Of a DNA stretch of 9,230 nucleotides, positions 1 to 6,444 are shown one piece after another. The notes beneath the pieces are model-generated. The model was given only the letters and a program-made list of their open reading frames with translations, searched no databases and had not been told where the DNA came from. Origin of the DNA: Rhodospirillales bacterium (GTDB lineage: Bacteria; Pseudomonadota; Alphaproteobacteria; Rhodospirillales; 2-02-FULL-58-16); the NCBI GenBank assembly GCA_021775195.1, contig JAJFIG010000253.1:1-9230 (forward strand). Direction: 5' to 3'. How positions within the stretch are numbered: position 1 is the stretch's first letter; every line of letters starts with the position of its first letter. A program made the translations under genes and the position numbers.

Positions 1-569
1 ATTCCACGGTGAGCCAGCTGTCTTACATCGTTCTCGGCGCCGCCATCGCCACCGGGGCGAGCGTCGTCGGTGGCGGTATGCACATAGCCATGCATGCCTT
101 TGGTAAGATCACCCTCTTTTTCTGCGCCGGCGCCATCTATACGGCCAATCACCTGACCCTGGTGAGCGAGCTGGATGGCATAGGCAGAAAAATGCCGGTG
201 ACAATGACGGCGTTTCTCATCGGTACGCTCAGCATCATCGGCCTGCCGCCAATGGGCGGGGCGTGGAGCAAGTTGCACCTGATGCTCGGCGCCGCCGACG
301 CCGAACAGTTCATTTTTGTCGCCGTCTGGATGCTATCCTCGATCCTGAGCGCGGCCTACCTAATCCCGATTATCGCACGCGCCTTTTTCCGGCCCCTGGC
401 CGCACCCGTATCGGCCGGCGCGATGGCGGCACGCAGCGATGCGGGCGGCATACAAGAAGCACCCCTGTTCTGCCTGATCGCCATCTCCATCACGGCGGCG
501 GGCACATTTGTCCTGTTTTTCTTCGCCGACGATATCGCCAAATTGCTGGCGCCCCTGGCAAGACCCTGA
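1..569 (+). CDS. Mrp/complex-I-like antiporter D-type subunit, C-terminal part (5' partial)
   Basis: This is the C-terminal part, about 189 residues, of a NuoL/NuoM/NuoN-family proton-conducting subunit of the MrpD type. The reading frame is open from base 3 and begins with S-T-V-S-Q-L-S-Y-I-V-L-G. That is the usual internal 'STxSQ.sYI' helix of this family, so the GTG at 9 is not the start and the gene runs off the left edge. Further family motifs follow: a helix with MHAFGKITLFFCAGAI, whose buried His and Lys match the proton-path helix, then KMPVTMTAFLIGTLSIIGLPP and the GGAWSK loop. Two or three hydrophobic helices lie in the last 80 residues. Full-length relatives are about 480-500 residues. 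The product acts in the inner membrane as part of a multi-subunit cation/proton antiporter or related redox-linked complex. The next gene starts 15 bases after its stop, implying one operon. Family assignment is firm; the complex it belongs to is inferred. Confidence 0.88.
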   Translation, partial: STVSQLSYIVLGAAIATGASVVGGGMHIAMHAFGKITLFFCAGAIYTANHLTLVSELDGIGRKMPVTMTAFLIGTLSIIGLPPMGGAWSKLHLMLGAADAEQFIFVAVWMLSSILSAAYLIPIIARAFFRPLAAPVSAGAMAARSDAGGIQEAPLFCLIAISITAAGTFVLFFFADDIAKLLAPLARP

Positions 570-584
570 TCCGGAGGATATGAC

Positions 585-869
585 ATGACCGAAGCGCCCG
601 TGAACGACCGCGCCCCGGAAAAGGACGGCGGCAAGCGCTTCTGGCTCGACGATAGGCGCAACGTGCACAAGCTGTTCTGGGCGCTGGTCGTTGTGTGCTC
701 GTTCTTGTTTCTGTCGGACGCTTTTTATGAAAAGCACGTGATTTACGCGTTTGAGAATTGGTTCGGGTTTTTCGGCCTGTTCGGGTTCTTCCTGTCCTTT
801 GCCCTGGTTCTGACGGCGCGTGAGCTGCGCAAGATCCTGATGCGCGATGAGGATTATTATGACCGCTGA
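585..869 (+). CDS. Small two-helix membrane protein of an antiporter cluster
   Basis: A 94-residue protein with a charged N-terminus (residues 1-28), two hydrophobic segments (about 29-45 and 58-77, the second rich in Phe and Gly), and a charged C-terminal tail, LRKILMRDEDYYDR. A GGAGG ribosome-binding site (573-577) sits 7 bases before the ATG, so the start is well supported. I do not recognise a named family. From memory, small proteins of this size and tail (an acidic 'DxxYYD'-like end) occur beside D-type subunits in Mrp-like clusters of other proteobacteria. The position between two D-type genes, and the overlap of its 3' end with the next gene's start, suggest an accessory membrane subunit of the same complex. 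It does not look like MrpC, MrpE, MrpF or MrpG by sequence. The coding call is strong; the function is inference from context. Confidence 0.85.
   Translation: MTEAPVNDRAPEKDGGKRFWLDDRRNVHKLFWALVVVCSFLFLSDAFYEKHVIYAFENWFGFFGLFGFFLSFALVLTARELRKILMRDEDYYDR
849..852 (+). promoter_or_regulatory. Ribosome-binding site deciding the start of the second D-type subunit
   Basis: The bases GAGG at 849-852 lie 6 bases before the ATG at 859. An alternative ATG at 847 overlaps this motif and has no good Shine-Dalgarno sequence in front of it. I therefore place the start at 859, which shortens the protein by four residues (M-R-I-I). The site lies inside the end of the preceding small gene, so translation of the two is probably coupled. 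Confidence 0.5.
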
Positions 870-2550
870 GTTCCCACCCGGTCTGCTGCTGATCGTCGGC
901 GCCTTACTGGTGCCGTTCATCAAGGGGAATCTGCGCTCTGTCTATATGCTCGCCCTGCCGCTGCTTGGCATTTGGCAATTGACGGCGTTGGAGCCGGGCG
1001 TGTTCGGAGTCATGTCCATCTTTGGTTTCGAGCTAACCCACGTGCGTATCGACAAGCTAAGCCTTTTATTCGGCTATATTTTCTATATCGCGGCGACCTT
1101 GAGTGTCTTGTTCGCCTGGCACAGCGACGACCTGGTGGAACAGGCTTCCGCCCTTGTCTATGTGGGTGCAGCCATTGGCGCGACTTTCGCCGGGGACCTG
1201 ATTACCCTGTTCATCTATTGGGAACTGGTGGCGATCGCATCCGTCTTCTTGATCTGGGCCGGAAGGACGAATCGGGCCTACCGCGCCGGGTTCCGATATC
1301 TGATCATCCAGATATCGTCGGGCGTTCTATTGGCGGCGGGCGCGGTCCTGCGTGCCAGCGAAACCGGCTCGGTCGCCTTCGACAAGATCGGTCTAGACAG
1401 CCCCGGCGGCACACTCATCCTGCTCGCCTTCGGCATTAAATGCGCCTTCCCGTTGCTGCACAACTGGTTGCAGGACGCCTATCCGGAAGCCTCGGTCACA
1501 GGCACGGTATTCCTCAGCGCCTTTACCACGAAGCTGGCCGTCTACGCCCTGGCGCGCGGTTATGCGGGTACCGATATGCTGATCTGGATCGGCGCGACCA
1601 TGACTGCCCTCCCGATATTCTACGCAGTGATCGAGAACGATTTGCGCCGGGTTCTGGCCTACAGCCTCAACAACCAGTTGGGCTTCATGGTGGCGGGTAT
1701 CGGTATCGGCACCACGCTTGCCATAAACGGGGCGGTCAGCCACGCCTTTGCCCACATCCTCTATAAGGCGCTTTTGTTTATGTCCATGGGGGCGGTCCTT
1801 TACCGGACGGGCACGGCCAAGGGCTCGGAACTCGGTGGACTTTACAAGACCATGCCATGGACCACCGGATTCTGCATCGTCGGCTCCGCCTCCATCTCCG
1901 CCTTTCCGTTGTTTAGCGGCTTCGTCACCAAATCCATGATTCTGACGGCCGCAGCCGAAGAAGGCTATTTGATCCCCTTCCTGGTCCTGTTGTTCGCGTC
2001 CGCCGGCGTATTCCACCATTCGGGCATCAAAATCCCGTTCTTCGCTTTCTTCGCCCATGATTCCGGCAAGCGGCCCAGGGAAGCGCCCATTAACATGCTG
2101 CTGGCCATGGGACTGACAGCGTTCCTCTGTATCGCCATCGGCGTCTATCCGCAGCCATTGTATGCACTGCTGCCCTTCCCCGTGGATTACACCCCTTATA
2201 CGACAACGCATGTGGTCACGACGCTTCAGCTTCTCCTTTTTTCCGCACTCGCCTTCGCTACACTGCAACGAACAGGTCTTTATCCACCGGAACTGCGTTC
2301 CACGGTTCTCGATTTTGATTTCAGCTACCGCTGGCTCGCGCCTCGGGTAGTAAACTGGCTCATGGATGCCGGCGGACGCGCTTGGATAACGATGACAAGC
2401 GGTTTGCTGCCGATGCTGCGTGGCCTTATCGCCCTCGCCTTCAAATATTGTGGACCGGAAGGGGTGCTGGCGCGTTCCTCGCAGGCAGGCAGCATGGCGA
2501 TGTGGGTGTTGGTGCTTCTGGCTACCTATCTGGTGCTGTACTTTGTGTAG
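859..2550 (+). CDS. Mrp/complex-I-like Na+/H+ antiporter D-type subunit (complete)
   Basis: A complete 563-residue polytopic membrane protein of the NuoL/M/N-MrpD family, thought to move protons or Na+ across the inner membrane. Numbered from the ATG at 859, it has the conserved membrane Glu in IYWELVAIASVF (Glu122) and the block GIKCAFPLLHNWLQDAYPEA with Lys194 and His201. It also has Lys225 in SAFTTKLAVYALAR, the helix SHAFAHILYKALLFMSMGAV with His295, His299 and Lys303, and Lys358 in GFVTKS. These are the glutamate-lysine-histidine elements of the proton channel. It is longer than a typical MrpD (about 490). After about residue 440 there is a tail with LYPPELRSTVLDFDFSYRWL and a last hydrophobic helix at the C-terminus, an arrangement known in the long D-like subunits of Mrp/Mbh-type clusters. 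It overlaps the previous gene by 11 bases (or 23 if the start is 847). The family is certain; the ion and partner subunits are not visible here. Confidence 0.92.
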   Translation: MTAEFPPGLLLIVGALLVPFIKGNLRSVYMLALPLLGIWQLTALEPGVFGVMSIFGFELTHVRIDKLSLLFGYIFYIAATLSVLFAWHSDDLVEQASALVYVGAAIGATFAGDLITLFIYWELVAIASVFLIWAGRTNRAYRAGFRYLIIQISSGVLLAAGAVLRASETGSVAFDKIGLDSPGGTLILLAFGIKCAFPLLHNWLQDAYPEASVTGTVFLSAFTTKLAVYALARGYAGTDMLIWIGATMTALPIFYAVIENDLRRVLAYSLNNQLGFMVAGIGIGTTLAINGAVSHAFAHILYKALLFMSMGAVLYRTGTAKGSELGGLYKTMPWTTGFCIVGSASISAFPLFSGFVTKSMILTAAAEEGYLIPFLVLLFASAGVFHHSGIKIPFFAFFAHDSGKRPREAPINMLLAMGLTAFLCIAIGVYPQPLYALLPFPVDYTPYTTTHVVTTLQLLLFSALAFATLQRTGLYPPELRSTVLDFDFSYRWLAPRVVNWLMDAGGRAWITMTSGLLPMLRGLIALAFKYCGPEGVLARSSQAGSMAMWVLVLLATYLVLYFV

Positions 2551-2610
2551 GTGGGCCAGAGCGACAGCTTCGCACAGGCCAATGAAATTGGAGATTTCCT
2601 ATCGTGATGT

Positions 2611-2985
2611 TCACCCTTCGGCACGGTTGAGGAAATTCAATTCGATCGTGACACCGTTTGGGTCCTCAAGAAAAACCTGGTGAAGCCGTCCGTCCGGCGT
2701 GTCCCGGTCCCGGAACGGAATTGCCTGCTCACGAAGATGCAGGAGGAATTTGGCGAGACCGTTGGCATGAAAGGCCACATGATCGACGACACCTGTGCCG
2801 GCCTCGGACTCCCGACCACCCACCAGATGGACCACGGGAGACTCGCCGCAATAAAGCCAGGCCCCGGGAAATGTGAAGGCCGGACGATCGCCACTACGCA
2901 GACCTAAAACGTCCTCGTAAAACGCAACCGATGCGTCCAAGTCGCCGGTATTGATGGTGTAGTGATCCAGTCCGATCACGTTCAT
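2611..2985 (-). CDS. VOC-superfamily protein (glyoxalase/dioxygenase fold), 124 aa
   Basis: A single-domain vicinal-oxygen-chelate protein of normal length, made of two beta-alpha-beta-beta-beta halves. The first half has LDHYTINTGDLDASVAFYEDVLGLR and the second ends with FLEDPNGVTIELNF, both hallmarks of the fold. Candidate metal ligands are His8 (LDH), His53 (VVHLV), His69 (VDHV) and Glu115 (IELNF), so a metal-dependent enzyme is plausible. In this fold that means a lyase, isomerase, ring-cleavage dioxygenase or thiol-transferase. The substrate cannot be assigned. Its ATG overlaps the last base of the upstream VOC gene's TAA (TAATG), with GAGG about ten bases before it, so the pair is translationally coupled. 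It is the last gene of the minus-strand group and converges with the antiporter gene across 60 bases with no clear terminator. Confidence 0.88.
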   Translation of the reverse strand: MNVIGLDHYTINTGDLDASVAFYEDVLGLRSGDRPAFTFPGAWLYCGESPVVHLVGGRESEAGTGVVDHVAFHANGLAKFLLHLREQAIPFRDRDTPDGRLHQVFLEDPNGVTIELNFLNRAEG

Positions 2986-3389
2986 TATTCGTCATCCTCT
3001 GATTTTGGTTCCGGCGGTCCCTTGAGTTCGACCGTGTTGCCATCGGGATCGCGTATGTACATGGATGGGCCATCGCCCTCGGCGCCGTAGCGGCGCTTCA
3101 CTTCTCCCGGATCGATACCGTGGGCGGAGAAGAATTCACGAAGCAACGCCTCGTCGAAAACCTCTACTCGTAGCGCGAAATGATCCATATTTGTCCTGCC
3201 TTCAAGGGCAGGATCGACGCTGGCTACAAGGTCGATCAACGAACGCCCGGCTCTGAGTTGCACGAGGTTGATCTCACTGACACGCCGTTCCTCCTTGCAT
3301 CCCAGAACATCACAATAGAACCTGATGGCACGATCCATGTCGGCGACACGGAGGACCACATGATCGATTCCAATGATCTTGACGACCAT
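2985..3389 (-). CDS. VOC-superfamily protein (glyoxalase/bleomycin-resistance fold), 134 aa
   Basis: A second single-domain VOC protein. It shows GIDHVVLRVADMDRAIRFY near the N-terminus, NMDHFALRV in the middle, and the C-terminal signature YIRDPDGNTVELKG. Candidate metal ligands are His10, His70 and Glu121; the position equivalent to the fourth ligand appears to be Asp53 in SLIDLV. It broadly resembles small bacterial glyoxalase-like proteins such as YaeR, but I cannot assign a substrate. After Glu121 there is a short acidic tail (PPEPKSEDDE). The start is supported by GAGGAG (3395-3400 on the complementary strand) five bases ahead of the ATG. It lies 69 bases after the permease gene and overlaps the next VOC gene by one base. 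The two VOC proteins are clearly diverged from each other, so they are not a recent tandem copy; whether they form a heterodimer is unknown. Confidence 0.9.
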   Translation of the reverse strand: MVVKIIGIDHVVLRVADMDRAIRFYCDVLGCKEERRVSEINLVQLRAGRSLIDLVASVDPALEGRTNMDHFALRVEVFDEALLREFFSAHGIDPGEVKRRYGAEGDGPSMYIRDPDGNTVELKGPPEPKSEDDE

Positions 3390-3458
3390 TTCAACTCCTC
3401 ACGAAAATTTCATTTCCGACAAACCGACCTAGCGACGGTTAGTCTCGCGTATCTGATT

Positions 3459-4385
3459 TCATGAAACACCTTTTGGCCGATCTCGTCTTAACTTGCTTTC
3501 CCGAACGGCGATATACGTGGCGCTGGCGAAGATCATGGTTCCACCAATCCAGGTAAAGAGGTCCGGGACCTCTGCGAAAATCGCGTATCCCAGCAAGGCC
3601 GCCCAGATCAACCGAAAGAAATCCATCGGCATGACGACGCTTGTGTCGGCTTCGCGCAGTGCCTGGCTGACACTGATTTGGTTGCCGGTCCCCGCCACCG
3701 CCGCGACTGTGAGCCATCCCAGTTGTGTCCAGGTGGGCCATTCCCAAAAGAAAAGGGCGGGCACGAACGATAACGGGGTCATGATAAGGGCCATGTACAC
3801 GGTGATGCTGACGGCGGAGTCGGTGCGGCTGAGGACTTTTGTAAGGATCAGGGCGGCTCCCCAGGTCAGGGACGCCAAAATTACGAGCAGAGAACCCGCG
3901 TCTATGGCCACAAGACCGGGCCGCAAAACAACGAAAGTACCGGCAAATCCAAATAGTACCGCCATCCAACGACGTAGGCGGACAGTTTCGCGCAGGAAGA
4001 ACACGGCCAGCACAGTCGCAAACAACGGTGCGGTGAAAAACAGTGCCGTGACCTGTGCCAACGGGGTAAGCGCCAAGCCCGTGAACATGGACAGCATCGT
4101 GACCGTGGTCAGAAGTCCACGTAGGCCATGCAAATGCAATTTGCTGCTTCGTAAAGGCGCCAATCCATAGCGAATAAACCAGGGTATCAGGATGACGAGG
4201 ACCAGCAGGTTGCGAAAGAATGCGATCTCGAATGGATGCATTCCGCCGCTCAGGTGCCTTACCGAAGCCTGCATGACGGCGGAACAAAGGGTTGCGAACG
4301 CCATCAGGGCCATGCCGCGCGTATTGGTGGGCAAGTCCGAATACAGGCGTAGCAAACGGGATAACACTGCTGGCACCGTTCCCAT
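3459..4385 (-). CDS. EamA-type DMT-family permease, 308 aa
   Basis: A drug/metabolite transporter superfamily membrane protein with two EamA repeats, expected to carry ten transmembrane helices in the inner membrane. Repeat one covers about residues 25-157 and includes the typical end PLFATVLAVFFLRETVRLRRW. Repeat two covers about 160-295, with FRLIWAALLGYAIFAEVPD followed by a GGTMIFASATYI helix. The family mostly exports amino acids, nucleotides, or other small metabolites, with some importers; the substrate here cannot be read. The chosen ATG at 4385 has no good Shine-Dalgarno sequence, and Met25 (just before helix 1) is an alternative. The protein ends in a basic tail (RESKLRRDRPKG). It is the first gene of a minus-strand group with two VOC genes and faces the dehydrogenase gene across a 214-base divergent region. 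Confidence 0.9.
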   Translation of the reverse strand: MGTVPAVLSRLLRLYSDLPTNTRGMALMAFATLCSAVMQASVRHLSGGMHPFEIAFFRNLLVLVILIPWFIRYGLAPLRSSKLHLHGLRGLLTTVTMLSMFTGLALTPLAQVTALFFTAPLFATVLAVFFLRETVRLRRWMAVLFGFAGTFVVLRPGLVAIDAGSLLVILASLTWGAALILTKVLSRTDSAVSITVYMALIMTPLSFVPALFFWEWPTWTQLGWLTVAAVAGTGNQISVSQALREADTSVVMPMDFFRLIWAALLGYAIFAEVPDLFTWIGGTMIFASATYIAVRESKLRRDRPKGVS

Positions 4386-4599
4386 CCAATTACACGAAAA
4401 GGGCCGTAGGTACGGTGCGGTTGCCGCGCCCGGCTGTCACCTCATAGCACATGATCGAAAACGCCCGGTCGATAAGTTGATGGCAAGTGTGAATTGTGGG
4501 CTAAAATCGACCCACCGGGCGGTTATCATGAGCCACCGGACGTACCAAACCCGATCAAATGAATGGCGGTAATTTTTTGTGCATTGAGGAGCGCAACCT
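4386..4599. promoter_or_regulatory. Divergent intergenic region with several inverted repeats
   Basis: These 214 bases separate the permease (minus) from the dehydrogenase (plus) and should hold both promoters. Four inverted repeats are visible. CCGTA-GG-TACGG is at 4404-4415, about 20 bases upstream of the permease start. ATCGA-N10-TCGAT is at 4454-4473, and GTGGG-N10-CCCAC is at 4496-4515. CGCCCGGT (4462-4469) pairs with ACCGGGCG (4514-4521). A weak plus-strand promoter guess is TTGATG (4477-4482) with TAAAAT (4502-4507), but the 19-base spacer is long. The ribosome-binding site for the dehydrogenase is GAGGAG at 4586-4591, eight bases before its ATG. No regulator gene is adjacent, so which protein would bind here is unknown. 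Short repeats like these can arise by chance. Confidence 0.45.
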
Positions 4600-5490
4600 A
4601 TGACGGATGTGATTGGATTTATCGGGCTCGGTGAGGCCGGAACCTCCATCGCCAAAGGCCTTATCGGTGCCGGGGCAGGCAAGCTTTATGCCTATGACGT
4701 CGCCCTGACCTCGATCGACGACCGCCAGAAAATGGAACGTCATGCCGCGGATGCCGGTGTGACCTTGACCCAATCCGTCGCCGATCTGATGCAATTCAGC
4801 GATGTCATATTCTCGGCGGTGGTGTCCTCGGTGGCCGTGGATGTCGCCCAAGACGCCGCGCCACATCTCGAGCCGCGGCACACCTACGTCGATCTGAATT
4901 CGACGTCACCAGATACCAAGCAGGAAGTTGCCAGGATCGTCGGTATGACGGGCGCAAACTTCGTCGAGGCCGCGGTCATGGCGGCCGTTCCGCCACTAGG
5001 CCACAAGGTTCCGTTATTGATGTGTGGCGACGCCGTACCGGACCTGATCTCCCGTCTATCCCCCTACGGCATGTCCCTGGAAGATTTCGGGCCCGAGATC
5101 GGTCGGGCGACCGCGACCAAGATGTTTCGCAGCATCATGGTCAAGGGACTGGAGGCGTTATTCCTCGAATGTGCCCTGGGAGCTTCCAAATACGGCGTAA
5201 CGGAGCGAGTCCTGGAATCGGTCGGTGTTGGCTATCCTGGCTTGGATTGGAAAAAGCTCGCCCACTATCTGATCGGGCGCACGGCTCTTCATGGCGAACG
5301 GCGCGGCCACGAGATGATGGAGGTTGCCGCGACCCTGCGGGGCCTTGACGTCGATCCGATAATGGCCGATGCGGCGGCACGGCGCATTCTGTACTGTGCC
5401 GGCTTGGGACTAAAATCCAAGTTCGGAGAAAAGGCACCCGAAAATTTCCACGACGTTATCGCGGCCATCGAAGAGGCCGAACAGGCGTGA
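4600..5490 (+). CDS. NAD(P)-dependent beta-hydroxyacid dehydrogenase-like oxidoreductase (6PGDH fold, DUF1932-type)
   Basis: A 296-residue soluble oxidoreductase. The N-terminal Rossmann fold starts at once with IGFIGLGEAG, giving the GxGxxG dinucleotide motif at Gly9-Gly14, and continues through DVIFSAVVSS and YVDLNSTSP (about 96-104). The next segment, FVEAAVMAAVPPLGHKVPLL (122-141), sits where classical family members have the 'DAPVSGG' substrate loop, but the sequence differs. Lys174 in TATKMFRS aligns with the catalytic lysine of the family. KMFRSIMVKGLEALFLE and the helices after it match the DUF1932-type C-terminal domain rather than that of classical 3-hydroxyisobutyrate dehydrogenase. 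It probably oxidises a 3-hydroxyacid or sugar acid; the true substrate is unknown. A good ribosome-binding site (GAGGAG) supports the start. It is transcribed alone and divergently from the permease/VOC group, and converges with livF. Confidence 0.88.
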   Translation: MTDVIGFIGLGEAGTSIAKGLIGAGAGKLYAYDVALTSIDDRQKMERHAADAGVTLTQSVADLMQFSDVIFSAVVSSVAVDVAQDAAPHLEPRHTYVDLNSTSPDTKQEVARIVGMTGANFVEAAVMAAVPPLGHKVPLLMCGDAVPDLISRLSPYGMSLEDFGPEIGRATATKMFRSIMVKGLEALFLECALGASKYGVTERVLESVGVGYPGLDWKKLAHYLIGRTALHGERRGHEMMEVAATLRGLDVDPIMADAAARRILYCAGLGLKSKFGEKAPENFHDVIAAIEEAEQA

Positions 5491-5539
5491 ACGCGCTCCG
5501 CCGGATGTCATTTGTCGGTGCGTGGTGCTGCGTCAGGGA

Positions 5540-6430
5540 CTAGCCGCCCAGGAACAGGCGCCCGACTTCGGGGTTTTCGAGTAGTTCATCACCGGGACCG
5601 GCGATGGCGACCTCGCCGGCGACGAGGACATAGCCGATATCGGCAAATTCGAGCCCTTTTTTTGCATTCTGTTCGACCATGATGATGGTCTTTCCCTCGG
5701 TATTTTGAAGGTCGTCGAGGATTTCAAAGACCATATCGATGAAACGGGGCTCGAGGCCGATGGACGGCTCGTCGACCAACAGCACCTCAGGCTCCATGAC
5801 CAGGGCCCTTGAAATCTCCAACAGTCGGCGTTCGCCACCTGATAATACGCGCGCCTGATGGGTTCGGCGCTCGGCGAGGCGCGGATATTTCTCGAAGATC
5901 TTTTCCGCTGTCTCCTTCGCACGTTGGGGCTTGTCCATCAGGTACCCGCCCATCCAGAGATTTTCCTCGACGGTCATGTTCGGGAACACCGACTTGTCCT
6001 GGAGGATGTACGCGATACCTGCCGTCTTGAGTTTTTCGCTGGACGTCATGGCGGTGATGTCCCGCTTGTCATCACCTTCGCCGACCAAAATCTTCCCGCC
6101 AAAAATATTTGTAAATCCGAAAATGGAATGGAGGATGGTCGACTTGCCGGCACCGTTCGGGCCGATCAGGCAAAGGGATTGCTTCCTGGAAACCTGCAGG
6201 TTGAGACTGTGCAGGATTTCCATTTTGCCGTACCCGGCGTTCAGGTTTTCGATGGTGACGTAGGGTGCATTCCGCGCCAGGTCACCAACCTGTTCCAATG
6301 AAATACCCCTGCCCAACTGTTGAGCCTGGCGGGTAACTTCCTCGACCGAAATGACGGACTCGATGTCTATCTGATGGTAACCGCGTGCTCGCTGGCCCGT
6401 ATCCTTATTGTTATCTTCCGCCGCCATCAC
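5540..6430 (-). CDS. livF: LivF-type ABC transporter ATPase with N-terminal extension
   Basis: One of two cytoplasmic ATPases of a branched-chain/hydrophobic amino acid (HAAT) importer. Walker A is GPNGAGKST (residues 90-98), the Q-loop glutamine is about 144, the signature is LSGGE (196-200) and Walker B is VLLVDEP (216-222). The switch position reads MVEQN, with Gln in place of His, as is usual for LivF. The ATPase core begins only around residue 57 (TIENLNAGYG). The preceding 55 or so residues are an extra hydrophilic, probably helical region, making it 296 residues against about 235 for E. coli LivF. The start is GTG at 6430 or ATG at 6427, 14-17 bases after the livG stop. A TTG at Leu45 preceded by a purine-rich AGGGG could give a near-standard form. 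It is the last gene of the operon and converges with the dehydrogenase gene. Confidence 0.92.
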   Translation of the reverse strand: MMAAEDNNKDTGQRARGYHQIDIESVISVEEVTRQAQQLGRGISLEQVGDLARNAPYVTIENLNAGYGKMEILHSLNLQVSRKQSLCLIGPNGAGKSTILHSIFGFTNIFGGKILVGEGDDKRDITAMTSSEKLKTAGIAYILQDKSVFPNMTVEENLWMGGYLMDKPQRAKETAEKIFEKYPRLAERRTHQARVLSGGERRLLEISRALVMEPEVLLVDEPSIGLEPRFIDMVFEILDDLQNTEGKTIIMVEQNAKKGLEFADIGYVLVAGEVAIAGPGDELLENPEVGRLFLGG

Positions 6431-6444
6431 TGTTCATCCAATCC

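Noticed and set aside
360..923. A 187-codon antisense frame spanning the first three plus-strand genes
   Set aside because: It crosses two gene junctions, has no recognisable domain and no ribosome-binding site that I can see.
1393..2268. A 291-codon open frame antisense to the second D-type subunit
   Set aside because: Its hydrophilic, low-complexity-like translation (rich in Gly, Glu, Gln, Arg) is the typical antisense shadow of a membrane-protein gene, and the plus-strand frame carries all the conserved motifs.
2584..2598. Small inverted repeat GAAAT/ATTTC in the convergent gap after the D-type subunit gene
   Set aside because: Five AT-rich pairs without a GC stem or U-run do not support a terminator, and the arms are expected by chance.
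3422..3440. Inverted repeat AACCG-N9-CGGTT between the permease and VOC genes
   Set aside because: The stem is only five pairs with a nine-base loop and no U-tract. It is too weak to call a terminator or operator.
3439..4389. A long open frame of 316 codons on the minus strand overlapping the permease gene
   Set aside because: It is a shifted frame of the EamA permease. Its translation is rich in Arg, His, Pro and Gly with no domain, while the other frame has a clear ten-helix protein with family motifs.
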